A stretch of DNA of 64,000 bases, from NCBI GenBank assembly GCA_905147135.1, contig LR990049.1:18865428-18929427 (forward strand), in the 5' to 3' direction. Origin of the DNA: Blastobasis lacticolella (Eukaryota; Arthropoda; Insecta; Lepidoptera; Blastobasidae). A program made the position numbers and the translations under genes. Shown here in pieces: positions 32,941 to 42,939 of this stretch (the first letter of the stretch is position 1; every line of letters starts with the position of its first letter). The notes beneath the pieces are model-generated. The model was not told where the DNA came from. It searched no databases and saw only the letters and a program-made list of their open reading frames with translations.

Positions 32941-32947
32941 AGAAGAC

Positions 32948-33052
32948 TTTAGAGGACATTAGTCGCCTTTTGAGGTCGAATTTAGAGGACATTAGTCGCC
33001 TTTAACGACACTCAGTCGGAGGGTTTGTACGATTCTAGTCTGCCACCATACG
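32948..33052. repeat. Duplicated RTE-tail fragment
   Basis: TTTAGAGGACATTAGTCGCC plus TTT occurs at 32948-32970 and 32981-33003, a perfect 23-bp direct repeat. The second is followed by an RTE-tail repeat head in minus orientation (to CACCATACGGCC, 33051). Confidence 0.55.
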
Positions 33053-33067
33053 GCCAGAAAGTGGCCA

Positions 33068-33176
33068 GAAATCGCTCTACTGTAATTATCTGATTTGTCA
33101 AATCCTGGATTAATCTCAAGACGGACCCCGGGCCCTTGTACGCGAGGGCACAACCAGGACATTAATGTCAAAATAA
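33068..33176 (+). repeat. SINE-A 3' end
   Basis: TCGCTCTACTGTAATTATCT, GACGGACCCCGGGCCCTTGT and GGGCACAACCAGGACATTAA. A fragment of the RTE-tail repeat in minus orientation (32989-33052) lies immediately upstream. Confidence 0.65.
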
Positions 33177-33432
33177 TTTTTTTAGTTAATACAAACCTAA
33201 ACAAAGCCGGTGTGCGAGCATTAAATACAAACAATACAATATAACACCGATGAGTATATTCCCGATTCCTACCCGACCAACGGAGATGATGAACAAACAT
33301 ATTCGGTCTCCATAAAACTACCTGCATTCGTGGCACAAATATTTGCCATCGAAACAAAATATTAGGTCAGAAAATTGCTTGCAAATATTTGGCGCGAGTT
33401 CACAGGCGGAGCTCCGACTTATTTCAATAACC

Positions 33433-33885
33433 TAGATCGTGCCATAGCGGCCTAGCTGTTATCGGTCTCGCATGCGTTCTGCGATAACCAAAGTTAAGCT
33501 ACGCACGCAGGGCCCGGGAACTGGATGGGTGACCGTTTACTTTAACCGACCGGAGTACTTTAAGGCTAGTCGAATTTCGGGTCGATTTCTGTTCAGTTTC
33601 AGGCAAAAAGTTCATTCAAATACCGACGTCCTACATTTATGTACCTATATGCTTACTGGTTATATAATCCTCAATTGTACCGATGGCAGAGGCCCCGAGG
33701 TCCATAATTCTCTATCTTTCGGGGCCAAAACCTTAGGGGTCCACGCACCCTAATAAATACGGAAATATGAGCTGGCACCATTTTTTACGCGAATCTTTGT
33801 GCGGTTATGACTGAATGTGGGGTGGCACAATGCATAGCATTAATTCTATAGGTGACACGGGTCGCCACTCGTGTTTCGTATGTAC
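33433..33885 (+). repeat. 5S rRNA-derived SINE, copy 2
   Basis: TATCGGTCTCGCATGCGTTC, then CGATAACCAAAGTTAAGCTA and AACTGGATGGGTGACCG (33515-33533) follow the 5S order. After the head, ACTTTAAGGCTAGTCGAA is shared with copy 3. The far 3' part, GGGTCGCCACTCGTG, is also shared with copy 3 (ACTCGCCACTCGT). The body between is longer here, so it may contain an insertion; the right limit is uncertain. Confidence 0.65.
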
Positions 33886-34447
33886 CCTAAGGTATAGTGT
33901 GTAAATGTATATGTAGTAAATGAATGAATGAATGAACCCTTTATTGTATGCAATGAGTGAAAAATACAGGATACAGTCTGTAGATAAATATGTAGTTGGT
34001 TAGAATTGTTGTTAAAATATGAACACAAAATCATTTAAACAATTTAATTTAGAATTATAGACAACGAAAATACCCATAATTTACAATATTTACAACATTT
34101 ACATAATACAAATAGAATATATACAGGGTGTCTTTAAATTCATGATACCAAGGGGTGCCGTATGCATGTGCTCGTAAACAACTTTTACTACGGCACCAAC
34201 TCTGCAATCGCGAAAACGAAAAAGATGCCGTGCCGGCGAGGTACCTGTAGCCTTTAGAATGCTTTCAGATATATAATCCGTATTAAAAACTGTCCATCCG
34301 TCCAGCACACATACACAGAGAGACAGATACGCTGAATATACACACGTCAAACATAAAAGGTCATTTTTTTTGTCGGGAGTGGGAAAATAACCTCCCAGTA
34401 CACTATCATTTAAGAGTTATAAGAGTCAAGCGACTTGGAAACTTATA

Positions 34448-34592
34448 AGATTGATGGAAATCAACAAGTAAGCAAAACGGATTGAATAATGAAGACTTCC
34501 GTTTGGAAACAACAAGATAGTAGCCAAAAACGGATGGCATCATTATTCAAAATCAGGTTGCTTACTTGTTGATTATAATCCACCTTCAATCT
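34448..34592. mobile_element. Small foldback element
   Basis: AGATTGATGGAAATCAACAA, GTAAGC and ATTGAATAATG at left mirror CATTATTCAAAATCAGG, TTGCTTACTTGTTGATTATA and TTCAATCT at right. Arms about 50 bp, no coding content. Confidence 0.6.
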
Positions 34593-34945
34593 AAGAGAGG
34601 TAGGGCATAGCGAGGTATCCCGTTCGAATTGGAGCCGCCCGACTGGGGAAGTACCTCCACCTTACAGAATAGCGCAGCTAAACAATACTCTTTTAAATAG
34701 TGTTGTGTTTCTGCCGGTGAGTAAGGTTTCCAGTGCTCCATGGGGTGGGGATTTGAGGAACCGTGGCTTTGGCAGTGGAGGGGCATTTGTCTTTCTGCTG
34801 CCAGAGCAAAGTGTTATAGAGGTGGGCAACAACAACAAAATTGGCGATTACTCTTGGTGTTGCTAATGTCTATAGGCAGTGGTGACCACTTTCTAGCAGG
34901 TGGCTCGCTTGCCTGTTTGCCTACTATATGACATAAAAAAAAATG
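34590..34945 (+). repeat. Dispersed repeat ending in the LINE 3' tail
   Basis: The 5' part has GGTATCCCGTTCGAATTGGA, CAGAATAGCGCAGCTAAACA and AATACTCTTTTAAATAGTGT. The 3' part has TCTATAGGCAGTGGTGACCA and a TATGACATAAAAAAAAA tail shared with the LINE ends listed at 8105. The 5' block is a widespread lepidopteran repeat to my knowledge. Short unit plus LINE tail suggests a SINE-like element using that LINE's machinery, but it could be a LINE 3' segment. Confidence 0.5.
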
Positions 34946-34992
34946 TCGCTTGAATTTTTTAACAGAGTCTAACACTATCAGTATATAATTGT

Positions 34993-35250
34993 ATAAAACA
35001 AAGTCTCTTCGCGCCGTCTGTCCCTTTGTATCTATGTACGCTTAGGCGGACCCTGGGCCCTTGCGACCCGCGCTGGGCGCAACCGGGACATAACACCAAG
35101 ATATGATGATGATGTTCTACCCACGCTTACATCTTTTTAACTACGCAACGGATTTTAATGCGTTTTTAACAATAGATAGTGTGTCAGAGGAAGGTAATAA
35201 GCAAGAAAAAAAGGATAGGAGTAAAGTAGTTGTACGGGTCCACTAGTTAC
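34993..35250 (+). repeat. Repeat D copy split by a SINE-A tail
   Basis: The left part ends TCTATGTACGCTTA (35044). The SINE-A fragment follows. The repeat then resumes at 35123 with ACGCTTACATCTTTTTAACT and continues to GTACGGGTCCACTAGT. ACGCTTA is present on both sides as a 7-bp duplication. Confidence 0.65.
35045..35122 (+). repeat. SINE-A 3' tail fragment nested in repeat D
   Basis: GGCGGACCCTGGGCCCTTGC to GCGCAACCGGGACATAACAC plus a GATGATGATG tail. The host repeat is duplicated around it: ACGCTTA at 35038-35044 and 35123-35129. This shows that a very short 5'-truncated SINE end, carrying an RTE-like GAT tail, was inserted. Confidence 0.68.
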
Positions 35251-35754
35251 ACTAAATTCGTCATCGCCAATCGAAACGTCTTAACCAAACTTGCCAACCC
35301 CACCCGGTAGTACGTCACAAGTCGGAGCCAGCGACGTTCGCGGATCAATCTTCGTTACGGCGTGAATACGGAGATAAATAATGTATTATCATGTGCACAA
35401 AGCGGAGTGTTCACGCGGGAAACGAACGAATAGCCCCATTGTTGGGGAACAAAGCTGGAGTGTGCGCGTTGCCTTATTTCGTTGTAATAGCACGTAAAGT
35501 AGCACGTTTCGGATTGGCGATTGTTTTGTTTTGCTTGTTGTACAGGGTGATGGTAAGCGGTAACTGTTGCCCATAACATCTACGACTCATGCATTTACGT
35601 GCGTTGCCACTGTGATGAAATGTCTCATGCCTGTAATTGCGCTGGCTACGTTATCCTACAAACCGGAACACAATGCAAATATTGTAACTTGGCCGCAGAA
35701 ATAGATAGGGCAGCGGTGCTCACTCAAGCGGACTCCTCAAGCTTGATAGAGTCC

Positions 35755-36072
35755 TCATCATCAGCATCATCATAACAGTGCATCGTCTTCGAAAGTAGGC
35801 TTTCTCTCCGCGGATGTTAGCACAGGGTCTCCACTTCAAGGTCTTTTTCGCCCAACGGCTGTAACCCATTCTGGCAATGTGTCCTGTCTATCTTCACTTC
35901 CGGCGCTCTATTTCTCCAACAATGTACACCACCTTTGTCTTTTCTCTGATCCACTGGTGTCTTTTACGTTGCTTTAGAGTTATATCGAGCATTAATCTTT
36001 CCATCGCTCTCTGTGCAACCAGTAATTTACTAGCAGACAAAGTACTACTACCTGATACATTGAAGTCGTTTA
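35755..36072 (-). pseudogene. RTE-type LINE C-terminal coding remnant
   Basis: Minus strand. One frame gives KLLVAQRAMERLMLDITLKQ and a RHQWIREKTKVVYIVGEIERR block. After a frameshift near 35890 another frame gives GHIARMGYSRWAKKTLKWRP. These are successive motifs of the RTE/BovB-like ORF2 C-terminus (VAQRAMER, WAGHIAR, W..LEWRP). The end has a GATGATGATGCTGATGATG run (plus strand CATCATCAGCATCATCAT at 35757-35774), the usual RTE tail. Clearly dead. Confidence 0.68.
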
Positions 36073-36190
36073 TGGCCATGTACCAATTCCTCTTGAGTTA
36101 TGTAGATTACTTGAATATTTACCGATGCTCTTACGCTGAGGAAAAACATTGTGATGAAACCTGCACATCTAACTTCATTGCTTATGTAAC
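36070..36190 (+). repeat. SINE-A middle fragment
   Basis: TATGGCCATGTACCAATTCC, CTTGAATATTTACCGATGCT and GTGATGAAACCTGCACATCT match the SINE-A body. It abuts the RTE coding remnant to its left. Confidence 0.6.
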
Positions 36191-36267
36191 AGGCCTTATC
36201 CCGTATACGTTTTGTGGAACATCGTAAGTTGTCTCGCTTTGTGCACTGAGAAAACCATGAGAAAAGA

Positions 36268-36345
36268 ATTACATACATACATACATACATACAAAACATA
36301 CATAAAGGTCACGCCTCCGTCCTACAGATGGAGTAGGCAAAGACC
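36268..36345 (-). repeat. ACAT microsatellite and repeat end
   Basis: (ACAT)n at 36271-36291 followed by GGTCACGCCTCCGTCCTACA and GGAGTAGGCAAAGACC, which resembles a widespread lepidopteran repeat end (CACGCCT..GGTAGGCAGAGACC), known to me from memory. Confidence 0.4.
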
Positions 36346-36349
36346 GCCA

Positions 36350-37800
36350 CTTTAAATAAATTTTATCGTATAAAATGCCGCGCAATTTAAAACTCTAAAC
36401 TTTCAATTATAGAGCTGCAAATTGCTTTTAGTTTTTCGGACTAAAAGAGAGCAAAATCAAGAATAATAAAAATTCATTTACACGTTCAACTTGACGGCAA
36501 AATCTGTTAGTCAAAGGAATTGCAATAAAAAAGCTTCCTAAAGTGGATACTTTGTTGTCAAATACAGCGAGAGCGATGAAAATTCAAGATAAAAACTAGT
36601 TTCATAAAACCTCTTTGCCCGCGACGACATTTTGGTGATTGCTGCCGGCTCGCGCCCGCTAAAGCAGCATTTACATTAGACTGGTATTCTTCTATAACAT
36701 TTTTCTAAAAGTTATTTTATATAATTTGAAAATAACCAATATATTTTGTCCTGTATACGGGCACAATTCGAGGAAATACTGTCCGAGGTAGCCACAGTAC
36801 TGTTTCTGTGACAGCTTATACAATAGACGTCGAAGAAAACTGAGTAGTTTTGATAGTAGGTCATGCATTTCATATTTAGAGGAATTATCTTGTATAGTAA
36901 TCTTAATATAGACGGACTTTAGATCCGTATTTTCTTGGATCTAGTGTCCCTAATTCCAATAACATTTAATTTAAAATTACCATCTTCTGCTGTCGTACAA
37001 GAAGAAATTAAGGATAATGCTATTTTCTTCTCCTGGTTAATACTTTCGCATCATTAATAACGGCCATAATTAACCAAGTCATTTAAGTGTTCCATCGTTA
37101 TTCAGCAGTTTTGGCGCGGATTAGTGAAATAGCTACTTGCCGTCGGCGCGTGTAAACGCTGCACGAGCGACACAAGCGTTTAATAAAGACTTTTTATCGT
37201 GAAACGAACGAAGCGTTCCCGCCATTTTTATTCTATTTCTTATTTCCGTCGGCCGTCATTTCGAAGGTTTATTTTGTCTGCTTCCGCTCATTCGAAATGT
37301 GATTCGAGATTTAAATTTGAAGAGCTCGCCGAGGCGGGAATGGATTGAGAGAGTTGGTCGCTAGCGTTAATGCCCACGTAATGCCGGCCCGATGGACTTT
37401 GCGCTCGGGTATTTAATTCAATTTTGGCCACCATTTTTGGTGTGAAATATCGAACGTGATGATGTTAGGTACGCGGTATGGTATCTTTCTGGGGTGTTAA
37501 TGTTTATTGACTGTTAAAGGTTGTAAATTTTTAATGTTCAAACAATTTTTTAACTAAATTTAAAGTTTTAATAAGTACTAGTCACATATTTGACAGTCAT
37601 CTCCTATGGTGGTAAGTTACCGCCATTTGTATGGCTACGCCAAAAAGTGTACTAGTTATTTTGGTTGAGTATGGATTTTCTGTACAGTCAGCAGGAGGTA
37701 CATACACCTCCTAGTACAATTTTAAAAGCAACACACTAACTTTGCATTGGATTTCTTTGTCAAATCTAATGCACCTATTACATTTGGCTTAATTCAATTG
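36350..37800. other. No gene seen
   Basis: Unassigned, single-copy within the window. No frame over 60 codons carries a motif. Confidence 0.45.
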
Positions 37801-37801
37801 T

Positions 37802-37995
37802 CTAAATTCAGAAGCGTTAAGCGTGAAAGCAAATTAAACTGGTATGTATTGCTTATAGAATAAGGTCAATTTTTGTATCACGTCTAAAAGAGGCGCGACG
37901 CGGAACATAATATTAGTGATACAAAAATGGACTTAATTGTATAAGCAATATGTTCCACTTTGATTTGCTCCCATGCATTTTGCTTCTGAATTCAG
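37802..37995. mobile_element. Foldback element with arms of about 80 bp
   Basis: Left CTAAATTCAGAAGCGTTAAG through AAGGTCAATTTTTGTATCAC; right GTGATACAAAAATGGACTTA through TTTGCTTCTGAATTCAG. The arms are near-complementary, and the loop of about 30 bp holds TAAAAGAGGCGCGACGCGG. The transcript would fold into a long hairpin. No convincing target duplication. Confidence 0.65.
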
Positions 37996-38424
37996 TCGCC
38001 TTAATTTAGCCAAATGTAAGAATCGCATAAGTAAGAACAATTTTGCGTTCTTGTCTCTCCTAGGCAGCGTGAGAGGGACAAACAGAGCGACGAGGCTGTA
38101 TCGTCCGTGTAAGCGCGAGTATGAGGACACCCGATGCCTACCCGTTTGTCAGCGGAGCCCGTTCCTTAATTGCTAAATTTGTTGCCTCAGGGTTAAGAAT
38201 TCCACCAAATTACGCAAGCAAGTAAATTGATATTATGAGCCGGTCCCGTTACAAAGTTATTTCCAAATTAAAATTTATACGGCAGCCCCTCGGTAATGGA
38301 TTTTAGAGTGATGAAGTGGTCGTTGGTTAATGAAAAATGTTGGCCGAATTCAAACAATATTGCTGGGGACGTCCTGGCTGGAATATGATCAAATATACTC
38401 TGGTGAATGCATCATATACATAGT

Positions 38425-38580
38425 ATAATACAATGTCGCTTCCCGCGGCCTGTCTCTATCTATGTACGCTTAGATCTTTTAAAGTACGCAACGGATTTTA
38501 ATGCGGTTTTCAGCAAAAGATAGAGTGGGTAGGGGTAACGTAGGTGTACGCGAACGAAGACGCGCCGGGTCCACTAGTAA
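38425..38580 (+). repeat. Repeat D copy
   Basis: An uninterrupted copy: ACAATGTCGCTTCCCGCGGC, ACGCTTAGATCTTTTAAAGT, CGCAACGGATTTTAATGCGG, ending GCGCCGGGTCCACTAGT. It is useful as the reference for the split copies. Confidence 0.6.
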
Positions 38581-39035
38581 TCTTATAAAAGCGAAAGTTT
38601 GTGTGCGTGTGTGTGTTACCTCTTTACGCGTAAACGGTTAAACGTACTTGGATGAAATTTATAAATAATAAATAAATATGCATGGACAAATTCACACAGC
38701 GCCATCTAGCCCCAAAGTGAGCAAAGCTTGTGTTATGGGTGCTTAAAAACTGAAAAGCTAATAATTATTTTTTTAAATACATACTTATTATACATACTAC
38801 ACCCAAACCCGCAACAGAAATTAAAATTTATCATTTTAATTTCTGCTCGGCCGGAATCGAACCGGTTACCTCTGCGTAGCGACCGGCATGTTAACCAACT
38901 CAACCACTCATTTCTTATAAAACGTATTAGGTAGCTAGATTAGGGACTGAAATAACACATAGGCTTTTACCTTCCCCCTAATCCCCCTCGCGTGAAATAA
39001 CGTGTAATCCGCGGGCGAAAAGCTAGATTAGAATA
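38580..39035 (+). repeat. Repeat E interrupted by SINE-B
   Basis: The left part (38580-38660) has AAAGCGAAAGTTTGTGTGCG and TTGGATGAAATTT. After the SINE-B insert the repeat resumes near 38930 with GGTAGCTAGATTAGGGACTG and AATAACACATAGGC, ending CCGCGGGCGAAAAGCTAGAT (near 39030). A possible TTATAA duplication lies at the two junctions. Confidence 0.5.
38660..38918 (-). repeat. SINE-B copy
   Basis: A tRNA-derived short retroelement, minus strand. The plus-strand order is an AAATAATAAATAAA tail, ACACAGCGCCATCTAGCCCC, AAGCTTGTGTTATGGGTGCT, then the tRNA-like head with GGAATCGAACCGG (B-box complement) and CCACTCA. The Pol III boxes are recognisable but mutated. It sits inside repeat E. Confidence 0.7.
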
Positions 39036-39585
39036 ATTTCATGCAATTACGGCTATTTGACGTTGAATTTGGAAGTCAAGAGGAAATATTAGTCGTTTTT
39101 CCGTTTCGTATTATTATTTTCGCGTTGGCTTCAGAAATATTATTTGGAGTTCTTGTTTTAATGTTTTCTTTCTCCAATTTTCCTCTTACATTTACGTACC
39201 AGTCTTAATTCTAATAACATCTAATTTAATTGAAAAACGTGAACGTATTTTTTGCGATAATGTAATTATCTATAAGAAATAACTTTTTGTTACGTCAAGT
39301 ACCTTTGACTTTTTACGGGCACTTACAGATGAGAGTATTTGACTTTGCCTAGGTTAAGTACTTCTCATCAAGCGGGCCGTACAATTGGTACATTAGTGGT
39401 ATAGAAAAACAAAGCTTATTTAATTCATTATTATCACTCGTTATTTAGTTAAGTGCTATCTTGATGTCCAATGGGATATTTATTATTGTGGAATGGTCTA
39501 CTATTCCACCTAGCCCTCCTGATGTGACCTTTTGAGGTCTACTTCAAGTTTGCAATCATTGTGTACCTACGTTAAAGGGGCTGTC

Positions 39586-39975
39586 ATACGAACACAATCT
39601 GATTTCGAGTCCAAAATTCCCGAGCTGGCGTTTCAGCGACATCCTTACGTCTAAAGTCCAAATAAAGCTCTGACATTGGCTGGAATAGATTCTTTATTTT
39701 ACAGCAGTTGTATCTGCCCAATAGCACTACAGTATTTTGTCAATAAACCTTACGCGTCACTAGCCCTCAGAAATCGTGCAAATTCTCGTTCGTCCACATA
39801 CAACAATTTGATTGTCAATCTAGTCAGTACCATGTCAGTACCCCGTCCACACGACACAATCTGATTTCCAAACAGATTGACAATTGAATTGGCTGCAATC
39901 TGATTGTCCGTCCTTGGTGCGTCCACACGAGACAATTTCATTGCCATGCCAATCTGGTCAGATTGTAGGTAAAAT
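39586..39975. repeat. Cluster of CACACGA-GACAAT motifs
   Basis: GAACACAATCTGATTTCGAG (39590), CGTCCACACGACACAATCTG (39844) and CGTCCACACGAGACAATTTC (39919) are three related blocks, with inverted CAGATTG pieces between. They may be the ends of a small DNA element with internal duplication; boundaries unclear. Confidence 0.4.
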
Positions 39976-40604
39976 TGTGTTATGTCGGTTGCAGGCCCTT
40001 TTTAACCATTAGGCCACCGATTCTCTCTGAAAATTGACTAACTAAATTTCAAAGTATTGTTAAAGATCTGCACTTAAGATCAGGTGAGATGGCAGTCAAA
40101 TACCTGACTATTTTCTATAAAAAAAGAGAACTAAATCGTTACTGCTTCATAACATCCTAAGATTCCAAGTTTACAAGACTAGTAAACTCATACAACTTTA
40201 CTTTATTTTTATTACCACTCAAACTCAAAACTAGTTACAAGTAGTAGGGGTTTCGTTTGCTACAAAAACCTTTCCCACTAGCAACCTCCAACCTTGTATC
40301 GCAATACATTTCGCGAAAAAATGTATTTCTCAATCTGTTGTGGTTCGGCCGAGCGTGTCCGGCGGAAGGCGGGTAGGAGAGTGGCGTATAATTTTCCATT
40401 TTTCTCCATCACGTGCCTGTGATTTGATTTACCAGTGCACAGCCGGGGCTGACGGGGCCCGCCAATCAAATGGGCCCAAGTAACCCGCCAATACCAACTC
40501 GAATTCGAATGAAGAATCGAATTTGGACAGCCCGATATTAGGGCCGTTAGGGTACGGGTACGGCGCACGGTGATTTCGCGATCGATGTTACGTGTTGGGA
40601 TAAT

Positions 40605-40850
40605 AATAATAAGTTATTTATTTCAGCCAATAAAGCCATGTGGTACAATAGTACTTACAACATAATACAAGTTAAAAATTAATAAATAATAAAATACAAT
40701 ACATTAATTATAAAAATAAAGAAGAAAAATAAAATTGTATAAAATAAATCATTAAAATTAAAATATCGTATAATGAGAGCGAATAATTCGTTGAAATTGT
40801 TAATAAGTTTGTAATTAATAAAAACTAAGCGGACCTGCGGACCTATTGGC
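40605..40850 (-). repeat. LINE-like 3'UTR, AT-rich
   Basis: AATAATAATAAGTTATTTAT then TTCAGCCAATAAAGCCATGT. The layout (AT tail followed by a TTTATTTCAGCC block) is that of a LINE 3' end on the minus strand. The rest is low-complexity A/T. Confidence 0.35.
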
Positions 40851-40880
40851 TATCTCAGTGGACAACTAAATTAGATATTT

Positions 40881-41146
40881 GACGACCTGAGTGGTTCAGT
40901 GGTCAACACCGTGGACCGTCTGCCACGCAAGAGGTCCCGGGTTCGATTCCCGGCCGGGCAGAAATTGAAAATGACGAATTTTAATTTCTGTTACGGGTCT
41001 GGGTGTTCTATGTATAATAAGTATGTATTTAAAAGTATATAAGTAGTTTATCAGTTATCTAGCACCCATAACACAAGCTTTGCTTACTTTGGGGCTAGAT
41101 GGCGCTGTGTGAATTTGTCCACGATTATTTATTTATTTAAGATATA
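40881..41146 (+). repeat. SINE-B copy, best-preserved head
   Basis: A full-length SINE. The head resembles a tRNA gene with Pol III A box TGGTTCAGTGG (40892-40902) and B box GGTTCGATTCC (40940-40950). The body has ACGAATTTTAATTTCTGTTA, AAGCTTTGCTTACTTTGGGG and TGGCGCTGTGTGAATTTGTC, and the tail is (ATTT)n. AGATAT near 40873 and again near 41140 may be the target duplication. It is not a functional tRNA gene: the 3' acceptor half is replaced by the SINE body. Confidence 0.8.
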
Positions 41147-41249
41147 AAATAATATTACACTACTCTAATTTGGTAGATGTAGTAACGAGTGGCCTACGTA
41201 GATGACGTAGTGTAGAATTATCTAATGTCAAATTTAGTTGTCGACTGAG

Positions 41250-41402
41250 TTAGACAATAGCCTCAGTCTGGCACCGATAACCACAGTTAAGCCACGCATT
41301 TAGTGACTATTTCATACTTTGAGACTAGTCGAACTTCAGCACCGTAATGAACTCGCCACTCGTTAGGCTCCTAACACCTCTACTATGCTTCTGTCCCAAG
41401 GA
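41250..41402 (+). repeat. 5S rRNA-derived SINE, copy 3 (decayed)
   Basis: GCACCGATAACCACAGTTAA and GCCACGC keep the 5S box A region; the GGATGGGTGACC block is eroded (TAGTGACTATT). GAGACTAGTCGAACTTCAGC and AACTCGCCACTCGT match copy 2, which supports common descent. Confidence 0.5.
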
Positions 41403-42754
41403 ATTTTTATTTTATTACTTATACCGTCTACGTGTTGCAAACGTAGGACCATAAATTATCTTGGCGTAGAATTACATAGACAAACGCACACCATAGAACA
41501 CAGGCTACGCATTTTCTGTCCCGTATTTTTAACTCCAAAATATCTGCTAAGCAGAACATGACCATTAAGAAATAGGTACAACTCCAACAGTGGGCTACCA
41601 TGAGTTTTGATGACGAATACACGAAAATACAAATACCCTCCTCTAACCACGGTCCTATCGACCTCTCGGCCATACGGGACCTAATTACGGATGAACACGA
41701 AAACACAAATGAAAAAATAAGTTACCTAAAATGTAGAACGAGATTCCCCGGCTCGTGTAATGCGAGGGTATCGAAAAATGAGTCATTCGTCGGCCCCCGG
41801 CTGCCAATCACAGAACGAGCCTAATTTTGTTTTCGGCTCGTGTTTTCATGCCAACCTCGGGATTATGGCCGGCGAGGAACCTTTGATCTTCAAACAAGTT
41901 GTCAACGTACGATTTCGCACAATTCGTTGCTGATTTGCTGTCAATAAGTGGGGAAATGTATACGCCGTATCTATGGCGGGGTTTTCCGTTATTGTAACAC
42001 GGTTGCCGTGCAGAAATAAGCCGTTTCTGAGTTCTGTTGTTTTGTGGTTTATTTTAGACTTCGCTGTGTCAATACTGGGCAAAGGTCTCTTTCATACTTC
42101 GCTATATTGACTACTCTATTTGTATTGCTTCGAGCGTTAAACTAATATAAACCTACAGTTTTAGTTACATTGTTTTAACATAGCTGGCTTGGCACTGAAT
42201 GGTTAGCTCGATTTAATCAAAATGTATACAAACTAATACGATAGAAATCGGCAAACGTTGCATATAGGAATGTAGGAGTTCGTGAGCACAAAAGGCATAA
42301 AGTTGCTCTCCGTTTAACAAACGACTGAACACCTATCTCACTAAACACGTAACTCCTCTATAACAAACATCCAACCTACAATCCCCATATATTGAACCAC
42401 GTATAGAAAAACATATCGCCTATTTATTACCGGCAATGTCTCGAGAGGCATCAGATCGGCTTACATTGGCGTTCCATATCAATGCACACATATCGGACTC
42501 TATTACCGAGCGGCAATGGATGTTTACCGCGTTCGGAGACCACCCGATCAAGGTTTGGCCACGTGCCTCTTTCCGCTCCCGACCGATCTTGGGGCACTTT
42601 ATGGCCCATAACCGTGCAATATGGCGGCGCGCGGCGGCGGGAAATATTTCGGCGCGAAATTTGAACGCCGAATGCCGTTCGCGATTTATACTATCGCTTG
42701 TTGTCTTCCTAACTGTACTACTGTGGCCGAACTTTATGGGCTCCAACATATCTT

Positions 42755-42935
42755 ATACTAGGGACCCGCTCCGGCTTTGGACGGGAACAAATTATACACC
42801 TAAACTTTGCTCATGAATCACTCTGTCTATTAGTGAAAACCGCGTGAAGATCCATTCAGTAGTTTTTAAGTTTATTGCAAACAGACCTGACTATCAGACG
42901 CTATGTGGGGCTTTGTTTTAAAGTAACATATATAG
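42755..42935 (+). repeat. Repeat F, copy 2
   Basis: TATACTAGGGACCCGCTCCG, TATTAGTGAAAACCGCGTGA, AGTAGTTTTTAAGTTTATTG, GGGGCTTTGTTTTAAAGTAA. Supplies the 3' end of a spurious 126-codon frame. Confidence 0.55.
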
Positions 42936-42939
42936 TAGG

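Noticed and set aside
33433..33600. Possible true 5S rRNA gene
   Set aside because: Only the central part of 5S is present; the 3' third is replaced by SINE body.
34118..34220. ACAGGGTGTC start of a possible DNA transposon
   Set aside because: The word is common and no matching inverted end or duplication was found downstream.
36271..36291. Possible CRISPR-like or regular array
   Set aside because: It is a plain (ACAT)n microsatellite; no spaced repeats of CRISPR type exist in the window.
40881..40960. Possible true tRNA gene (good A and B boxes)
   Set aside because: The acceptor stem cannot close and the SINE-B body follows directly; similar heads occur at 58268, 30563 and 60975.
42420..42816. 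Overlapping frames of 109 and 126 codons on opposite strands
   Set aside because: No recognisable motif, and the plus-strand frame ends inside repeat F (42755-42816), so its C-terminus is transposon-derived.
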